Below, piece after piece: positions 26,470-35,606 of a stretch of 64,000 bases of DNA. The notes under the pieces were generated by a model, which saw only the letters and a list, made by a program, of their open reading frames with translations, did no database searches and had not been told where the DNA came from. The translations under genes and the position numbers were made by a program. Every line of letters starts with the position of its first letter. The first letter of the stretch is position 1. The DNA comes from Thermogemmatispora sp042408735 (GTDB lineage: Bacteria > Chloroflexota > Ktedonobacteria > Ktedonobacterales > Ktedonobacteraceae): assembly GCF_042408735.1 (NCBI RefSeq), contig NZ_JBHOQV010000130.1, positions 32,199 to 96,198 of the forward strand. The letters are read 5' to 3'.

Positions 26470-27933
26470 CTAGGGCGATACCTCATCCAGGCGTTTCTGC
26501 CGGGTAGAGGGACCGAACTGGGCCAGCAGCGCCGCCAACAGGAGGAAGCTGCCGATCAGCACAAAGGTGCCGCCCGGTCCCAGGCGGGTCACAAGCGAGG
26601 TAACGTAGCTGACGCCGATGCCGCCTCCAACATGGCCGATGCCGTCAACCAGAGCGAAGCCGCTCGCCCGGGCGCGCGTTGGATAATTCTCCGTTGACCA
26701 GGAATAGACCATCGGGAGCCAGATGTAGCAGCCCATAGCCAGGACGATCGAGCCGAGGGCCGCCAGCTCAAAGTTGCTGCCGCTGCACGCGATGGTGACT
26801 TCTCCCAGCGTGGTCAGCAGAGCGGCGATCATTAGCCAGATCTTGCGCTCCAGATACTCACCAAGCAGATAGGCGGAGAAAGCACAGATCATGCTCCCGA
26901 TGATCCCAAGCGAGGTAATCAGGCCGGCCTCGGCGACCGGATAGTGGAGGGCTACCAGGAGAGTGGTCAGCCCAGAAATGTTCGAGTAGACCGTGATATA
27001 GGCCAGTAGCCAGATAACCAGGAGCAGGATCGTCCGCTTGAAATAGGTAGTATTGCTAAAAATCTCCTTGTAGCCCGTGCGACGATCGTAGATGGGGACT
27101 TGTAGCTCTGGTTCCGGCGGCGGTAACTCAGCCTTCAGGTGCTCGCGGGCATAGTCCTCCATGCGCTCGACAACGCGCTCGGCCTCATAGACGCGCCCCT
27201 TGGTAATGAGCCAGCGGGGCGACTCTGGCAACTGGAAGCGCAGCAGGAGGCCGACGAAGGCCAGGGAGGCGCCGATGGCATAGACAACGCGCCAGCCGAA
27301 GGTAAACTGGGGGCCGGCCAGGGCGAAGGGCAGCCCATAGGGAAAAGGCTCCGGAGGGGTTGTCAGGTAAAAGCCGAGCCAGACACCAAGCGAGGCCCCG
27401 ATCGAGGACAGAATGAAGATGAGGGCGGTATAGCGGGCTCGTGCCCCGCGCGGTGCCAACTCGTTCACATAGGTATTGACCAGGGCCAGATCGGCCCCGA
27501 TGCCCACGCCGGTCAGGGTGCGCGCCAGGACAAAATGCGTGTAGTCGCTCACGAAGGCCGTGTAGAGGGAGCCGAGGCCGGTGATGGCCATAGTCACGAC
27601 CATCATATCGCGGCGCCCGTAGCGGTCCGCCAGCGGGCTAAAGATCAAGGCCCCCAGAACGTAGCCCAGCAGATTCATAAGGACGGGGAAGCCCAGGTAC
27701 TGGCTGGCCGTCAGCGGGAGGCAGCCGACGACGATTTGGGTGCAGGTCTGAATGAAGGAGACGTTGATGTCGCCGATGTCGTAGAACGTGAAGAGCAACC
27801 CCAGGCCAATCACCAGCAGCACCATTCGAGGGAGAGCCCAGACCGGAATGCGGTCCTGCCGGGCTACGATCGCCGCCGCGATGCGCGATTTCTTCTGGCC
27901 TGGGAAGACGACCTTGCTCGTCTGAGCTGACAT
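26470..27933 (-). CDS. MFS transporter, sugar/aromatic-acid porter type
   Basis: 487 residues, 12 membrane segments. The typical MFS loop 2-3 motif is present as GALIFSPLADRYGRRDMMVVT, and loop 4 reads LARTLTGVGIGADLALVNTYVNELAPRGARARYTA, matching the sugar-porter and aromatic-acid:H+ symporter families. A central cytoplasmic loop (AERVVERMEDYAREHLKAELPPPEPE) separates the halves. LPMVYSWSTENYPTRARASGFALVDGIGHVGGG mirrors the second half. The substrate is probably an organic acid or sugar. RBS AGGAGTG precedes the ATG. Confidence 0.9.
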   Translation of the reverse strand: MSAQTSKVVFPGQKKSRIAAAIVARQDRIPVWALPRMVLLVIGLGLLFTFYDIGDINVSFIQTCTQIVVGCLPLTASQYLGFPVLMNLLGYVLGALIFSPLADRYGRRDMMVVTMAITGLGSLYTAFVSDYTHFVLARTLTGVGIGADLALVNTYVNELAPRGARARYTALIFILSSIGASLGVWLGFYLTTPPEPFPYGLPFALAGPQFTFGWRVVYAIGASLAFVGLLLRFQLPESPRWLITKGRVYEAERVVERMEDYAREHLKAELPPPEPELQVPIYDRRTGYKEIFSNTTYFKRTILLLVIWLLAYITVYSNISGLTTLLVALHYPVAEAGLITSLGIIGSMICAFSAYLLGEYLERKIWLMIAALLTTLGEVTIACSGSNFELAALGSIVLAMGCYIWLPMVYSWSTENYPTRARASGFALVDGIGHVGGGIGVSYVTSLVTRLGPGGTFVLIGSFLLLAALLAQFGPSTRQKRLDEVSP

Positions 27934-28337
27934 ACTGCACTCCTATTGCTTCTACGTCTGGGAAATCAGCTATTTTTACAAGGCAAAGCCAAGATTGCCT
28001 CTCTGATGTCCTAACAGCCTCCCTTACAAGCAAAAGAAAGAAACGCAAGAATACGCTCCTTCACTCCTATTGACTACGCTCAAGTAGCATGGAGAGAAGG
28101 TCACATATGCAGAGCCATTGTAGAGAAAGAGTGGCAGGCAGACAATGTTTAGAAGGACAAATTGATGGAAAGAAATTTGTGCTCAGCAACAAGAAGCACC
28201 ACGGCCAGTTGGTCCCGCCCGTCGCCTCGTCCCTGATCTGGGGCGCTGCGAGCGGGCGAGACCAACCGCTGGCTCGTGCGGGCTGAGCATGTGGATGGAG
28301 AGGGGAAAGAGCTTTTTTCTGCCAGTGCCAGGCGATA
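27934..28337. other. Intergenic region upstream of the MFS gene
   Basis: 404 bases, partly AT-rich. It must contain the MFS promoter (minus strand). No gene or clear motif is recognised. Confidence 0.4.
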
Positions 28338-28577
28338 CTAAGGGCTATCGAGGTAGCGAGCAATCAAGGTCATGGCCTGCTCGCCAACCAGGGCCCGCAA
28401 CTGGGCGTGGATCTCGCCCATACGCTCCATGCGCCGCGTGATAAAGCGGTGGCGACTCACTCCCAGGGCCAGACCATGCAGGCCGCGCTCTGCCGCCTCG
28501 TACTCGGCTTGCAGCTGGGCCAGCAGGCGTGCCACTTCAGACCCGTCTGCGCCGGGCTGCTCTTCGGATCCGGACAT
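28338..28577 (-). CDS. Small hypothetical helical protein
   Basis: 79 residues, charged and helical: VARLLAQLQAEYEAAERGLHG, then SRHRFITRRMERMGEIHAQL and a short LVGEQAMTLIARYLDSP tail. GAGCTGG-type RBS (AGAAGGAGCTGG) precedes the ATG. The heptad-like pattern suggests a coiled coil or helical hairpin. I do not recognise a family. It stands between the MFS transporter and acyl-CoA dehydrogenase genes on the same strand. Confidence 0.7.
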   Translation of the reverse strand: MSGSEEQPGADGSEVARLLAQLQAEYEAAERGLHGLALGVSRHRFITRRMERMGEIHAQLRALVGEQAMTLIARYLDSP

Positions 28578-28813
28578 AGCCAGCTCCTTCTCTCTTCCGT
28601 TCTTACAACTGACTGGTGACCTCTTGCCAACCCATCCCTGGGCGTGACCTGGCCGTCCTTGCCGACAAAAGCTGGGCCTGACTGACCCTCCCCATCCTGG
28701 TGGTGGTGGCCGTCAGACAGGTCATTCGGCCAGTCAGCCAGAGGGAGGGACGTGGCTATGGCCTGTCTGATTGCGGTGAACGCTCGCCTCTCGGACTCGG
28801 CCCACGGGCCGGT

Positions 28814-29980
28814 TTAGAGGGTCTCACCGACTTTAACGTGGCCACGCAGCAGGTTGCGAGCGATGATAAAGCGCTGGATCTCGTCGGTCCCCTCGAAGAT
28901 GCGCCAGACGCGCATCTCGCGATACCAGCGTTCGACCGGTAGCTCCTTGGTATAACCCATGCCGCCATGAATCTGCAGGACGCGGTCTACGACGCGATTG
29001 GCCATATTGGCGCCGTAGAGCTTGGCTACCGAAGCGGCCTGGCGGTTATCCATTTGTTGCTCTGCCTGCCAGGCGGCGAAGAGGGTCAGCCAGCGGGCGG
29101 CCTCGATCTCCACGTAGGAGTCGGCGATCATCCACTGGATGGCCTGGCGCTCAGCGATGGGCTTGCCGAAGGTCACGCGTGTGCGGGCGTAGTCGATAGC
29201 CATCTCCAGCAGGCGCTCGGCGGCGCCAACCGCGCGAGCGGCGATGTGCCAGCGACCGGCGCCGATCCATTTCATTGCAAGCTGGTAGCCCCGGTTCACC
29301 TCGCCGAGAACGTTCTCCTCGGGGACGCGCACGTTCTCAAAATAGAGGGCCGCCGGTCCCCACGAACCCATCGTTGGAATATAGCTGGAGCGCCAGCCCA
29401 TCTCGCGGTCCACCAGGAAGCAGGTCAGGCCCTCGCGTACACCCTTTTCGGGGTCGGTGAGGGCGAAGACCATAGCGAAGTCGGCCTCGTTGCCGTTGGT
29501 GATAAAGATCTTTTCGCCGTTGAGGACCCACTCATGGCCATCCTTGACGGCCCGCATCTTGAGATTAGAGACGTCGGAACCCGCCCCCGGCTCAGTCAGA
29601 GCGAAGCAGGAGCGCCGTTCGCCGTTGATGGTGGGGATCAGGTAGCGCTTCTTTTGCTCCTCGTTGCAGCTGTAGAGAATGTTATCGGCGGAGCCGCCGA
29701 AAGTGAAAGGCACAAACGTGCGGTAGAGTTCAATGGTGATGACCGCCGTCATGATCGGGCCAAGATTAGCCCCGCCATACTCCTCGGGCGTATTGATGCC
29801 CCAGAAGCCCAGTTCTCGGGCCTTCAGCTGAAGCTCGCGGAGCCTGGCGCGGTCTAAACCGGGGCGTCCCTCTCGTTCATTGCGCAAGACCTCGCCTTCC
29901 AGTGGCATCAGCTCCCTCTTGACGAAGGCGCGCACCGTCTCCTGGATCATCTTCTGTTCTTCTGTCAGGCGAAAATCCAA
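28814..29980 (-). CDS. Acyl-CoA dehydrogenase
   Basis: 388 residues, normal length. FAD-dependent enzyme that makes the first double bond in acyl-CoA degradation. N-terminal MDFRLTEEQKMIQETVRAFV, flavin-binding CFALTEPGAGSDVSNLKMRAV and WVLNGEKIFITNGNEADF, and C-terminal YGANMANRVVDRVLQIHGGMGYTKELPVERWYREMRVWRIFEGTDEIQR with the catalytic Glu in the EGT segment. Chain-length or branched-chain preference cannot be told; the neighbouring Liv-type importer would allow branched-chain substrates, but that is only context. RBS GAGGAGG lies just upstream. Confidence 0.94.
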   Translation of the reverse strand: MDFRLTEEQKMIQETVRAFVKRELMPLEGEVLRNEREGRPGLDRARLRELQLKARELGFWGINTPEEYGGANLGPIMTAVITIELYRTFVPFTFGGSADNILYSCNEEQKKRYLIPTINGERRSCFALTEPGAGSDVSNLKMRAVKDGHEWVLNGEKIFITNGNEADFAMVFALTDPEKGVREGLTCFLVDREMGWRSSYIPTMGSWGPAALYFENVRVPEENVLGEVNRGYQLAMKWIGAGRWHIAARAVGAAERLLEMAIDYARTRVTFGKPIAERQAIQWMIADSYVEIEAARWLTLFAAWQAEQQMDNRQAASVAKLYGANMANRVVDRVLQIHGGMGYTKELPVERWYREMRVWRIFEGTDEIQRFIIARNLLRGHVKVGETL

Positions 29981-30403
29981 AGTTCTCCTCCTCGTTGGTT
30001 ACAGGCAGCGCGTTCTCTACCGGCTTATTGAGCAGGGCCTGACCGACCCTCTCCCCGGCTGGGAGCAGTGCCGACCTCCGGCCAAAGGCGGCTCTGGGAC
30101 TGGGGACTTCCCAGACGGCAGATGGCTTGTCGGTCAGTCGATCGGCGGCCAGCCCGGCAACGGCCGGCGAGCAGACAGGCGAGACTGATCAGGACGCCTG
30201 GTCCGGGTACAGAGCTATTGTATGAGGAGAACAACGGGGAAGGGCAATGTTCTGATCGACAAATTTACTGCCGCTTCTTTGTGGCAGAGCACAGGAGGCC
30301 GCCCGCCGGATCGAGCTGGGTTCAGGCGGTTCCGCTTGGAAGAAAGGGAAACGAGCGTGAGCGGGCGGCCTCCTCGTAGCCTCGGGCCTCGGCGAGACAG
30401 GCG
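29981..30403. other. Intergenic region between PucR-type regulator and acyl-CoA dehydrogenase
   Basis: 423 bases without a gene; contains the 14-bp inverted repeat described separately. Confidence 0.5.
30293..30374. repeat. Perfect 14-bp inverted repeat
   Basis: AGGAGGCCGCCCGC at 30293-30306 and its reverse complement at 30361-30374, with a 54-base spacer. It lies 30 bases past the regulator's stop. It may act as a terminator or be the remains of a small mobile element. Confidence 0.6.
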
Positions 30404-32545
30404 TTAGTGCCCGGCGGCGCTGGCGCCCTCTTCGGCGTGAGTGCGCTGCCAGATAAAAGCTGCCAGCGCCATCGCCGTCTGTTCTTTGGGCGTCTGCTCA
30501 TCGTTGCCCAGCAGGTCCTGGGCCCGATGCAGGCGGTAGCGGATCGTATTGACGTGGACCCCCAGGCGCTCGGCCACTGCCTGAGCCGAGCCGAGCGTTT
30601 GGGCCAGGACGAAGGTTTCGGTCAGGTGCGAGCCGGTGGCGCGATCGTAGTCAAGCAGGGGCTTGAGCAGTTTGGCGGCGAAAGCCTCCAGATCCTTTGT
30701 CAGGCGTGGATTCTCCAGCAGGCTATCCAGGCCGAACGTATAGACGTCGAGCAAATACTCGCCATAGCCCTCGCGGCGCGCCTTCTGCGCCAGCGCGATG
30801 GTATGTGTCAGGCCCATCTTGAGGTCTTCCAGCGAGTGGTAGCGCCCGCCGTAGACGATCCAGAGCGGCTGAACGCCGCAGTGTTGCAGCAGGGCATCGC
30901 GCACCTTCGAAGGCGGTTGCGGAGCCTGGCCTTCCAGCAAGACGATGGCCGTGTCGTCATCGACAAAGATCAGGGGACTCTTCAGGCACTCGAGGACCAC
31001 GCTCTCAGCGATCATGCGCTTGCGGGCCGACTTCATGGCCTGCAGGCTCTCTGCCGGCCAGGCCAGCACCCAGAACTGACCGCGCTCCACCGGCAGACCG
31101 AGCCGATAGCCGTCTTGCTCCACATAGTGCAGTCCCTGGCCCTTCAACAGAGAGCGAAGCCATTGCTCGCGGCGGCGGTCGAGCTGGTCCTGCACCTGCT
31201 CCAGGCGCGTGATCACCAGGTTGCAGGCCACCACCAGATCGTAGAGGAAATCCGGCCACTGCGGCGGCGGAAGTGGAACCGCGGGGCAAAGGTAGACCGA
31301 ACCAGGGCGCTCCAGACCGGAGAGCGCCAGCGGGACCACCTGCACCTTCTCCGGCTGGCGCGCGCGCTCAGCCCGTAGCTGCTCCAGCTCCTCGCTGCGC
31401 GCCAGCACATAGGGCTTGCCGCTGCCATCCGTCACAATCACCGGCCCCTTGATCAGTTGACTGGCCCAGTTCTCGACGGCTTCCACGCGGCTGGCGTGCA
31501 GCAGCAGCTCATACCAGGCGGTTTTGGCGTCGGGGGTCCGTGTCAGGCCGGGCCAGTGGATCAGGGTAGGACGCTCGCCGGGCGGCAGCGGTTCCAGCAG
31601 GCGGGTGAGGCGTTGGCCAAGGAGGAATTCGGCCAGGGAGAAGGGGGCGACGGTACGCCGCGTCGTATAGAGGACGGCGGCCACGTGGGCGCTCCCGTCG
31701 TGAACCGTTTGCGAGCGCACGGGCAAAGCCATGCCAGAGCGCACCTGTTCGCGATCAACGATGTCGCAGACGCTGGGATCGCGGTAGGGGGAGTTGCGAT
31801 AATCGCCGCGCCCCATCGGGGTGCCGTAGGCGGCGACGCGGCCCCCGATGCCGCGTCCCAGGCCCAGGGCGAAGCCGAAATTGCTATGACGCGCCCCCAG
31901 GTGGCTGGCGATCTCCACCACATCGTTATAGGCGCGGCCCCAGAAAGTGAAATCGGCGCGCGTCACGACGCGGGCCAGGCTCAAGACAGCGGCCAGAGCC
32001 TGCGCGTCGCCGTGCGCCAGAGCCTCGATCAGAGCGCGGTCATGAACGGGCGAGCTGGGCGAGAAATAATGCTCCTCCTTCTCTTCCACCTCGAGCAGGG
32101 CCTCCAGGCTCTGGCGAACGCGCAGCAGCCCCTCGTTGAGAGGAAGGGGAAGGGAGCCGCTCGCCCCGAGCGTGGGCCAGAGAATCCAGAAAGCGCGCCG
32201 ATTGCTCTCGGAGGAAGCCAGCTTTACGAGGAGGGCCGGGGGCATATCGCTGAGGCTGGCGCGCAGGTCACGTTCGAGTACGCCGGCCACGACCTCGGGG
32301 GAGGGATCGAGACGGGCCGAGAGCCAGCGATGCATGGCGTTGCGCCGGATACCGGCGTAGTAGACCTTCCACGGTCCCCTGCGCTGGGGGCAGGGCCAGA
32401 TCAGAGCTGTGGCCACGGCGGGCGCGCGGCTCAGCAGCTCCTGGAGGGCGCGCGCGATCGCTTCGTCGCGCTGCTCCGGGTAGAGGGCCGCGCTCTTCAG
32501 GGCATGCGTCACGGCGGTCCAGGGATCTGGACAATGCTCTTGCAT
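30404..32545 (-). CDS. PucR-type transcriptional regulator with GAF-like domain
   Basis: 713 residues. The C-terminus carries the PucR/CdaR helix-turn-helix: GSHLTETFVLAQTLGSAQAVAERLGVHVNTIRYRLHRAQDLLG near 645-690. Residues ~225-320 (ALGLGRGIGGRVAAYGTP, then ALPVRS and HVAAVLYTT) are GAF-like. A GGDEF-like CdaR spacer precedes the HTH. The N-terminal ~200 residues are not recognised. PucR-family regulators sense small metabolites and control nearby catabolic or transport genes. It is divergent from the Liv-type operon with overlapping promoters, so it probably controls that operon. RBS GAGGGCG precedes the ATG. Confidence 0.88.
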   Translation of the reverse strand: MQEHCPDPWTAVTHALKSAALYPEQRDEAIARALQELLSRAPAVATALIWPCPQRRGPWKVYYAGIRRNAMHRWLSARLDPSPEVVAGVLERDLRASLSDMPPALLVKLASSESNRRAFWILWPTLGASGSLPLPLNEGLLRVRQSLEALLEVEEKEEHYFSPSSPVHDRALIEALAHGDAQALAAVLSLARVVTRADFTFWGRAYNDVVEIASHLGARHSNFGFALGLGRGIGGRVAAYGTPMGRGDYRNSPYRDPSVCDIVDREQVRSGMALPVRSQTVHDGSAHVAAVLYTTRRTVAPFSLAEFLLGQRLTRLLEPLPPGERPTLIHWPGLTRTPDAKTAWYELLLHASRVEAVENWASQLIKGPVIVTDGSGKPYVLARSEELEQLRAERARQPEKVQVVPLALSGLERPGSVYLCPAVPLPPPQWPDFLYDLVVACNLVITRLEQVQDQLDRRREQWLRSLLKGQGLHYVEQDGYRLGLPVERGQFWVLAWPAESLQAMKSARKRMIAESVVLECLKSPLIFVDDDTAIVLLEGQAPQPPSKVRDALLQHCGVQPLWIVYGGRYHSLEDLKMGLTHTIALAQKARREGYGEYLLDVYTFGLDSLLENPRLTKDLEAFAAKLLKPLLDYDRATGSHLTETFVLAQTLGSAQAVAERLGVHVNTIRYRLHRAQDLLGNDEQTPKEQTAMALAAFIWQRTHAEEGASAAGH

Positions 32546-32607
32546 AGTGGCGCCCTCGCCATTGTGGAAGCCAACAAATAGCCATCCGCCAATTTGTAGA
32601 TAGAGAC

Positions 32608-32638
32608 ATTGTATACCATTGCGCTGCCTGTTTACAAT
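32608..32638. promoter_or_regulatory. Overlapping divergent promoters with inverted repeat, pucR/liv
   Basis: ATTGTA (32608-32613) and TACAAT (32633-32638) form an inverted repeat. On the minus strand TTGTAA (32637-32632), 16 bases, TATACA (32615-32610) is a promoter for the regulator. On the plus strand TTGTAT (32609-32614), 18 bases, TACAAT (32633-32638) could serve the liv operon. The two overlap fully. Confidence 0.6.
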
Positions 32639-32870
32639 AGGCTTGCACGAAACGCCAGTGGCCGCCAGGGTCGGTGGCAGCAGCGAGGAGGCGGGCCTGT
32701 GGCGAGGCAGGCGGATGAGCGAACGTCAGGCCAGCTAGCCCGAATGGGCCATGTGGCTGGGCGAGAGGGAGAAGGAACCGCCTCAGCCTGCGAGCGTGCG
32801 CGAGAGGGCCGCAGCAGGGAAGCGGGCCAGAGAGAGTCAGCATCGCTGCCGACGGAGGAAGGAAGCGCCT

Positions 32871-33671
32871 ATGCTAGTGCTGCAGGACGTTGCCGTCACC
32901 TATCAGAACGTCATCCCCGCCTTGCGGGGTGTCTCGCTTGAGGTCCCTGACAAGGTGGTTGTCGCCCTGCTGGGAACGAACGGAGCCGGCAAGACCACCT
33001 TGCTACGCGCCGTCTCGGGTCTGCTCCCGCTGCACCGTGGCGCGCTGGTTGGGGGGCAGATCAGCTTTGCCGGCGAGCGCATCGACCGTCTCTCTCCCAC
33101 GCGCATCGTGCAGCTAGGTATTGCCCAGGTGCTCGAGGGGCGCCGCCTCTTTGAGGACCTGACCGTCGACGAAAACCTCCATGCCGGCGCCATCACGGTG
33201 CGCAATCCCGCCGCCGTACGCCGTGCCTACGATCGTGTCATGAGCCTCTTCCCCGTCCTGGCCGAGCGGCGCAGCAGTCGCGCCGGCTACCTCTCGGGCG
33301 GCGAACAGCAGATGCTGGCCATCGGGCGTGCCTTGATGGCCTCGCCGCGCCTGCTCCTTCTGGACGAACCTTCCCTTGGTCTGGCCCCCTTCATGGTGCA
33401 GCGGATCCGCAGCATCATTAGCGAGATCAATGCCGAAGGTACGGCGGTCTTGCTGGTCGAGCAGAATGCCCAGATGGCTCTCTCGGTTGCCCACTACGGC
33501 TATGTGCTGGAGACCGGGCGCGTAGCCCTGGCTGCCCCCGCGGCGCGCCTTCTGCAGGAAGAGAACATTCGTCAGTTTTATCTTGGGCTGCGCGAAGGGG
33601 AGCGGCAGCTTGCTCTGGGCCGCCTGCGCCAGCGAAGAGAGCGAGCAGCGGAGAGGAGGGGCCAGTCATGA
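32871..33671 (+). CDS. livF: Branched-chain-amino-acid-type ABC transporter ATP-binding protein (LivF)
   Basis: 266 residues from the ATG at 32871 with GGAGGAAGGAAG upstream. Walker A GTNGAGKTTLL near 43, Q-loop region GIAQVLEGRRLFEDLTVDENL, ABC signature YLSGGEQQMLAIGRALM, Walker B LLLLDEPSLGLAPF, and switch His region replaced by LVEQNAQMAL as is usual in LivF. It is an ATPase subunit of a Liv-type importer. Its stop overlaps the start of the next gene (ATGA). First gene of a five-gene operon. Confidence 0.93.
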   Translation: MLVLQDVAVTYQNVIPALRGVSLEVPDKVVVALLGTNGAGKTTLLRAVSGLLPLHRGALVGGQISFAGERIDRLSPTRIVQLGIAQVLEGRRLFEDLTVDENLHAGAITVRNPAAVRRAYDRVMSLFPVLAERRSSRAGYLSGGEQQMLAIGRALMASPRLLLLDEPSLGLAPFMVQRIRSIISEINAEGTAVLLVEQNAQMALSVAHYGYVLETGRVALAAPAARLLQEENIRQFYLGLREGERQLALGRLRQRRERAAERRGQS

Positions 33672-34534
33672 ACGAGATGAGGAGCGTCGGTCTGGCCGGT
33701 GGCAACCATCAGGCTGGCAGTGAGCCGCTGCTGCGCGTCGAGCGGCTCTCGGTCCGCTTTGCCGGGGTGCGCGCCCTCAGCGAAGTCTCCTTTGCGGTCT
33801 GGTCAGGGGAACTCTTTGCCGTCATTGGTCCCAACGGCGCTGGCAAAACCTCCCTGTTTAATGTGCTCTCGCGCGTCTACCAGCCCGAGGGGGGGAGCGT
33901 GACCTTTGCTGGCCAGGACCTGTTGCGCCTCAAGCCCCACCAGGTAGCCAGAGCTGGTATCGCGCGTACCTTTCAAAATATGGGTCAGTTCCCCACCATG
34001 ACCGTCCTTGAGTACCTGTTGCTGGGACGCCACACACGCATGCATAGCGGTATGCTGCGGGCCGGCCTGTTCGTCGGCCCGGCCCGCCGCGAAGAGTGGG
34101 AGAATCGGGCCTATTGTCTCCATATTCTTGAGCTGCTCAACCTGAAAGACGTGCGCGACCGGCCTCTGGGGAGCCTCCCCTATGGGCTGCAGAAGCGGGC
34201 CGATCTGGCCCGGGCCTTGGCGATGGAGCCGCGCCTGCTGCTCCTGGACGAGCCGGTGGCGGGGATGAGCCTGGAGGAGACCGAGGAGATCGCTGAAGTC
34301 ATTCTGGAGATCAAGGAGCAGCTTGGCATCACGCAGATCCTCGTCGAGCACGATATGGCCCTGGTCATGGGGCTGGCCGACCGCGTGCTGGTGCTGGACT
34401 TTGGCCGCGTCATTGCCGAGGGCAGGCCGGCGGAGGTCCAGGCCAATCCAGCGGTCATCAAAGCCTATCTGGGCGAGGAATCGGAGCAGCTACCGGCGCC
34501 TGCCGATGACCTGCCCGCCGTCTCCGAGAACTGA
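33668..34534 (+). CDS. livG: Branched-chain-amino-acid-type ABC transporter ATP-binding protein (LivG)
   Basis: 288 residues, overlapping livF by four bases. Walker A GPNGAGKTSLFNVLSRVYQP, then VARAGIARTFQNMGQFPTMTVLEYLLLGRH typical of LivG, signature region LPYGLQKRADLARALA, Walker B LLLLDEPVAGMSLEE, switch His in ILVEHDMALVMGLADRVLVLDFG. The C-terminal AYLGEE motif is also typical. A 25-residue polar N-terminal extension precedes the fold. Confidence 0.93.
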   Translation: MNEMRSVGLAGGNHQAGSEPLLRVERLSVRFAGVRALSEVSFAVWSGELFAVIGPNGAGKTSLFNVLSRVYQPEGGSVTFAGQDLLRLKPHQVARAGIARTFQNMGQFPTMTVLEYLLLGRHTRMHSGMLRAGLFVGPARREEWENRAYCLHILELLNLKDVRDRPLGSLPYGLQKRADLARALAMEPRLLLLDEPVAGMSLEETEEIAEVILEIKEQLGITQILVEHDMALVMGLADRVLVLDFGRVIAEGRPAEVQANPAVIKAYLGEESEQLPAPADDLPAVSEN

Positions 34535-34706
34535 CTTGAGGACAGGCTTGAGCTGCCAGGTGCGCTGGCTTGCCCACAGAGAGCCAGCGAGCGAGCCGGA
34601 TCTACCTTTGCTCCGAGCCTGCCGGAGTGCCGGCGCAGTCGGCGGCAATCGATTGGACCCTTTTCGTTGTCCTGGCTTGTTGCTTGTGCCGGAGGAGCTG
34701 TAAGCG

Positions 34707-35606
34707 ATGGCCTACTTTCTTCAGCTGGCCTTTGCGGGCGTGGCCCAGGGTTGTATCTACGCCCTCATCGGATTGGGCTTCAGTATGATCTTCAAGGCCA
34801 GCCAGGTGATCAATTTTGCCCAGGGCGAGCTGCTGCTCGTTGGCACCTATGTAGTGGCGAGCGCCGTTCTGAACTGGCACCTCCCTTTCTGGCTGGCTTT
34901 GCCGCTGGGGCTGCTGGTCACGATTGTCATTGGCCTGCTCTTCGAACGTCTCGTTCTGCGCAGGATGATTGGTCGTCCGCCTTTCACTGTCCTCATGATC
35001 ACCATTGGTCTGGACATCATTCTGCGAACGCTGGTCATCGTCGGCTGGGGTTCGCGCACCATTCCGGCGGCGACCCCCTTCAGTGTCACCAGCGGCTTCA
35101 ACGTTGCCGGCGTGCATCTGGGCAGCAGCGATCTCTGGACGATCGCCGTCACCATTGTGCTGTGCATCGCTCTCTACTATTTCTTCCGCCACACGCGCTA
35201 TGGACTGGCCATGCGGGCCACGGCCCTCGATCAGGAAGCGGCCCTGGCCATCGGGATCGATGTGCGTAGCATTTACGCCCTGGCCTGGGGACTGGCAGCG
35301 GCCATCACCACCCTTGGCGGGGTGCTGCTGGCCATCGACAGTCTGGCCATTGATCCCAACTTTGGCAATGCGGCCCTGGTGGCCTTCCCTGCCATCATCT
35401 TGGGCGGTCTCGACTCGGTCAGCGGCGCTGTCGTCGGAGGTGTCATCATCGGCCTGACCAGCGTTCTGACGGCTGGCTACGAGAGCCGCCTGCCGGCGAT
35501 CGTTGGCACGGGCCTGCACGAGGTGACGCCCTACCTGTTGATGATTCTCATCCTCCTGATCCGTCCTTATGGTCTCTTTGGCTCAAGAAAGGTAGAGCGC
35601 GTATGA
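34707..35606 (+). CDS. livH: Branched-chain-amino-acid-type ABC transporter permease (LivH)
   Basis: 299 residues with GGAGGAG before the ATG. About eight membrane segments. N-terminal GVAQGCIYALIGLGFSMIFKASQVINFAQGELLLVG and the EAA-like loop YGLAMRATALDQEAALAIGID are typical of LivH. AFPAIILGGLDSVSGAVVGGVIIG near the end is also conserved in the family. It overlaps the next gene by four bases. A 172-base gap separates it from livG but no terminator is seen there. Confidence 0.93.
   Translation: MAYFLQLAFAGVAQGCIYALIGLGFSMIFKASQVINFAQGELLLVGTYVVASAVLNWHLPFWLALPLGLLVTIVIGLLFERLVLRRMIGRPPFTVLMITIGLDIILRTLVIVGWGSRTIPAATPFSVTSGFNVAGVHLGSSDLWTIAVTIVLCIALYYFFRHTRYGLAMRATALDQEAALAIGIDVRSIYALAWGLAAAITTLGGVLLAIDSLAIDPNFGNAALVAFPAIILGGLDSVSGAVVGGVIIGLTSVLTAGYESRLPAIVGTGLHEVTPYLLMILILLIRPYGLFGSRKVERV

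Noticed and set aside
28067..28363. Minus-strand frame of 98 codons upstream of the MFS gene
   Set aside because: Not protein-like and partly overlaps the better supported small helical protein gene.
30407..32581. Two long plus-strand frames opposite the PucR-type gene
   Set aside because: Antisense shadows; the minus strand carries a clear HTH regulator.
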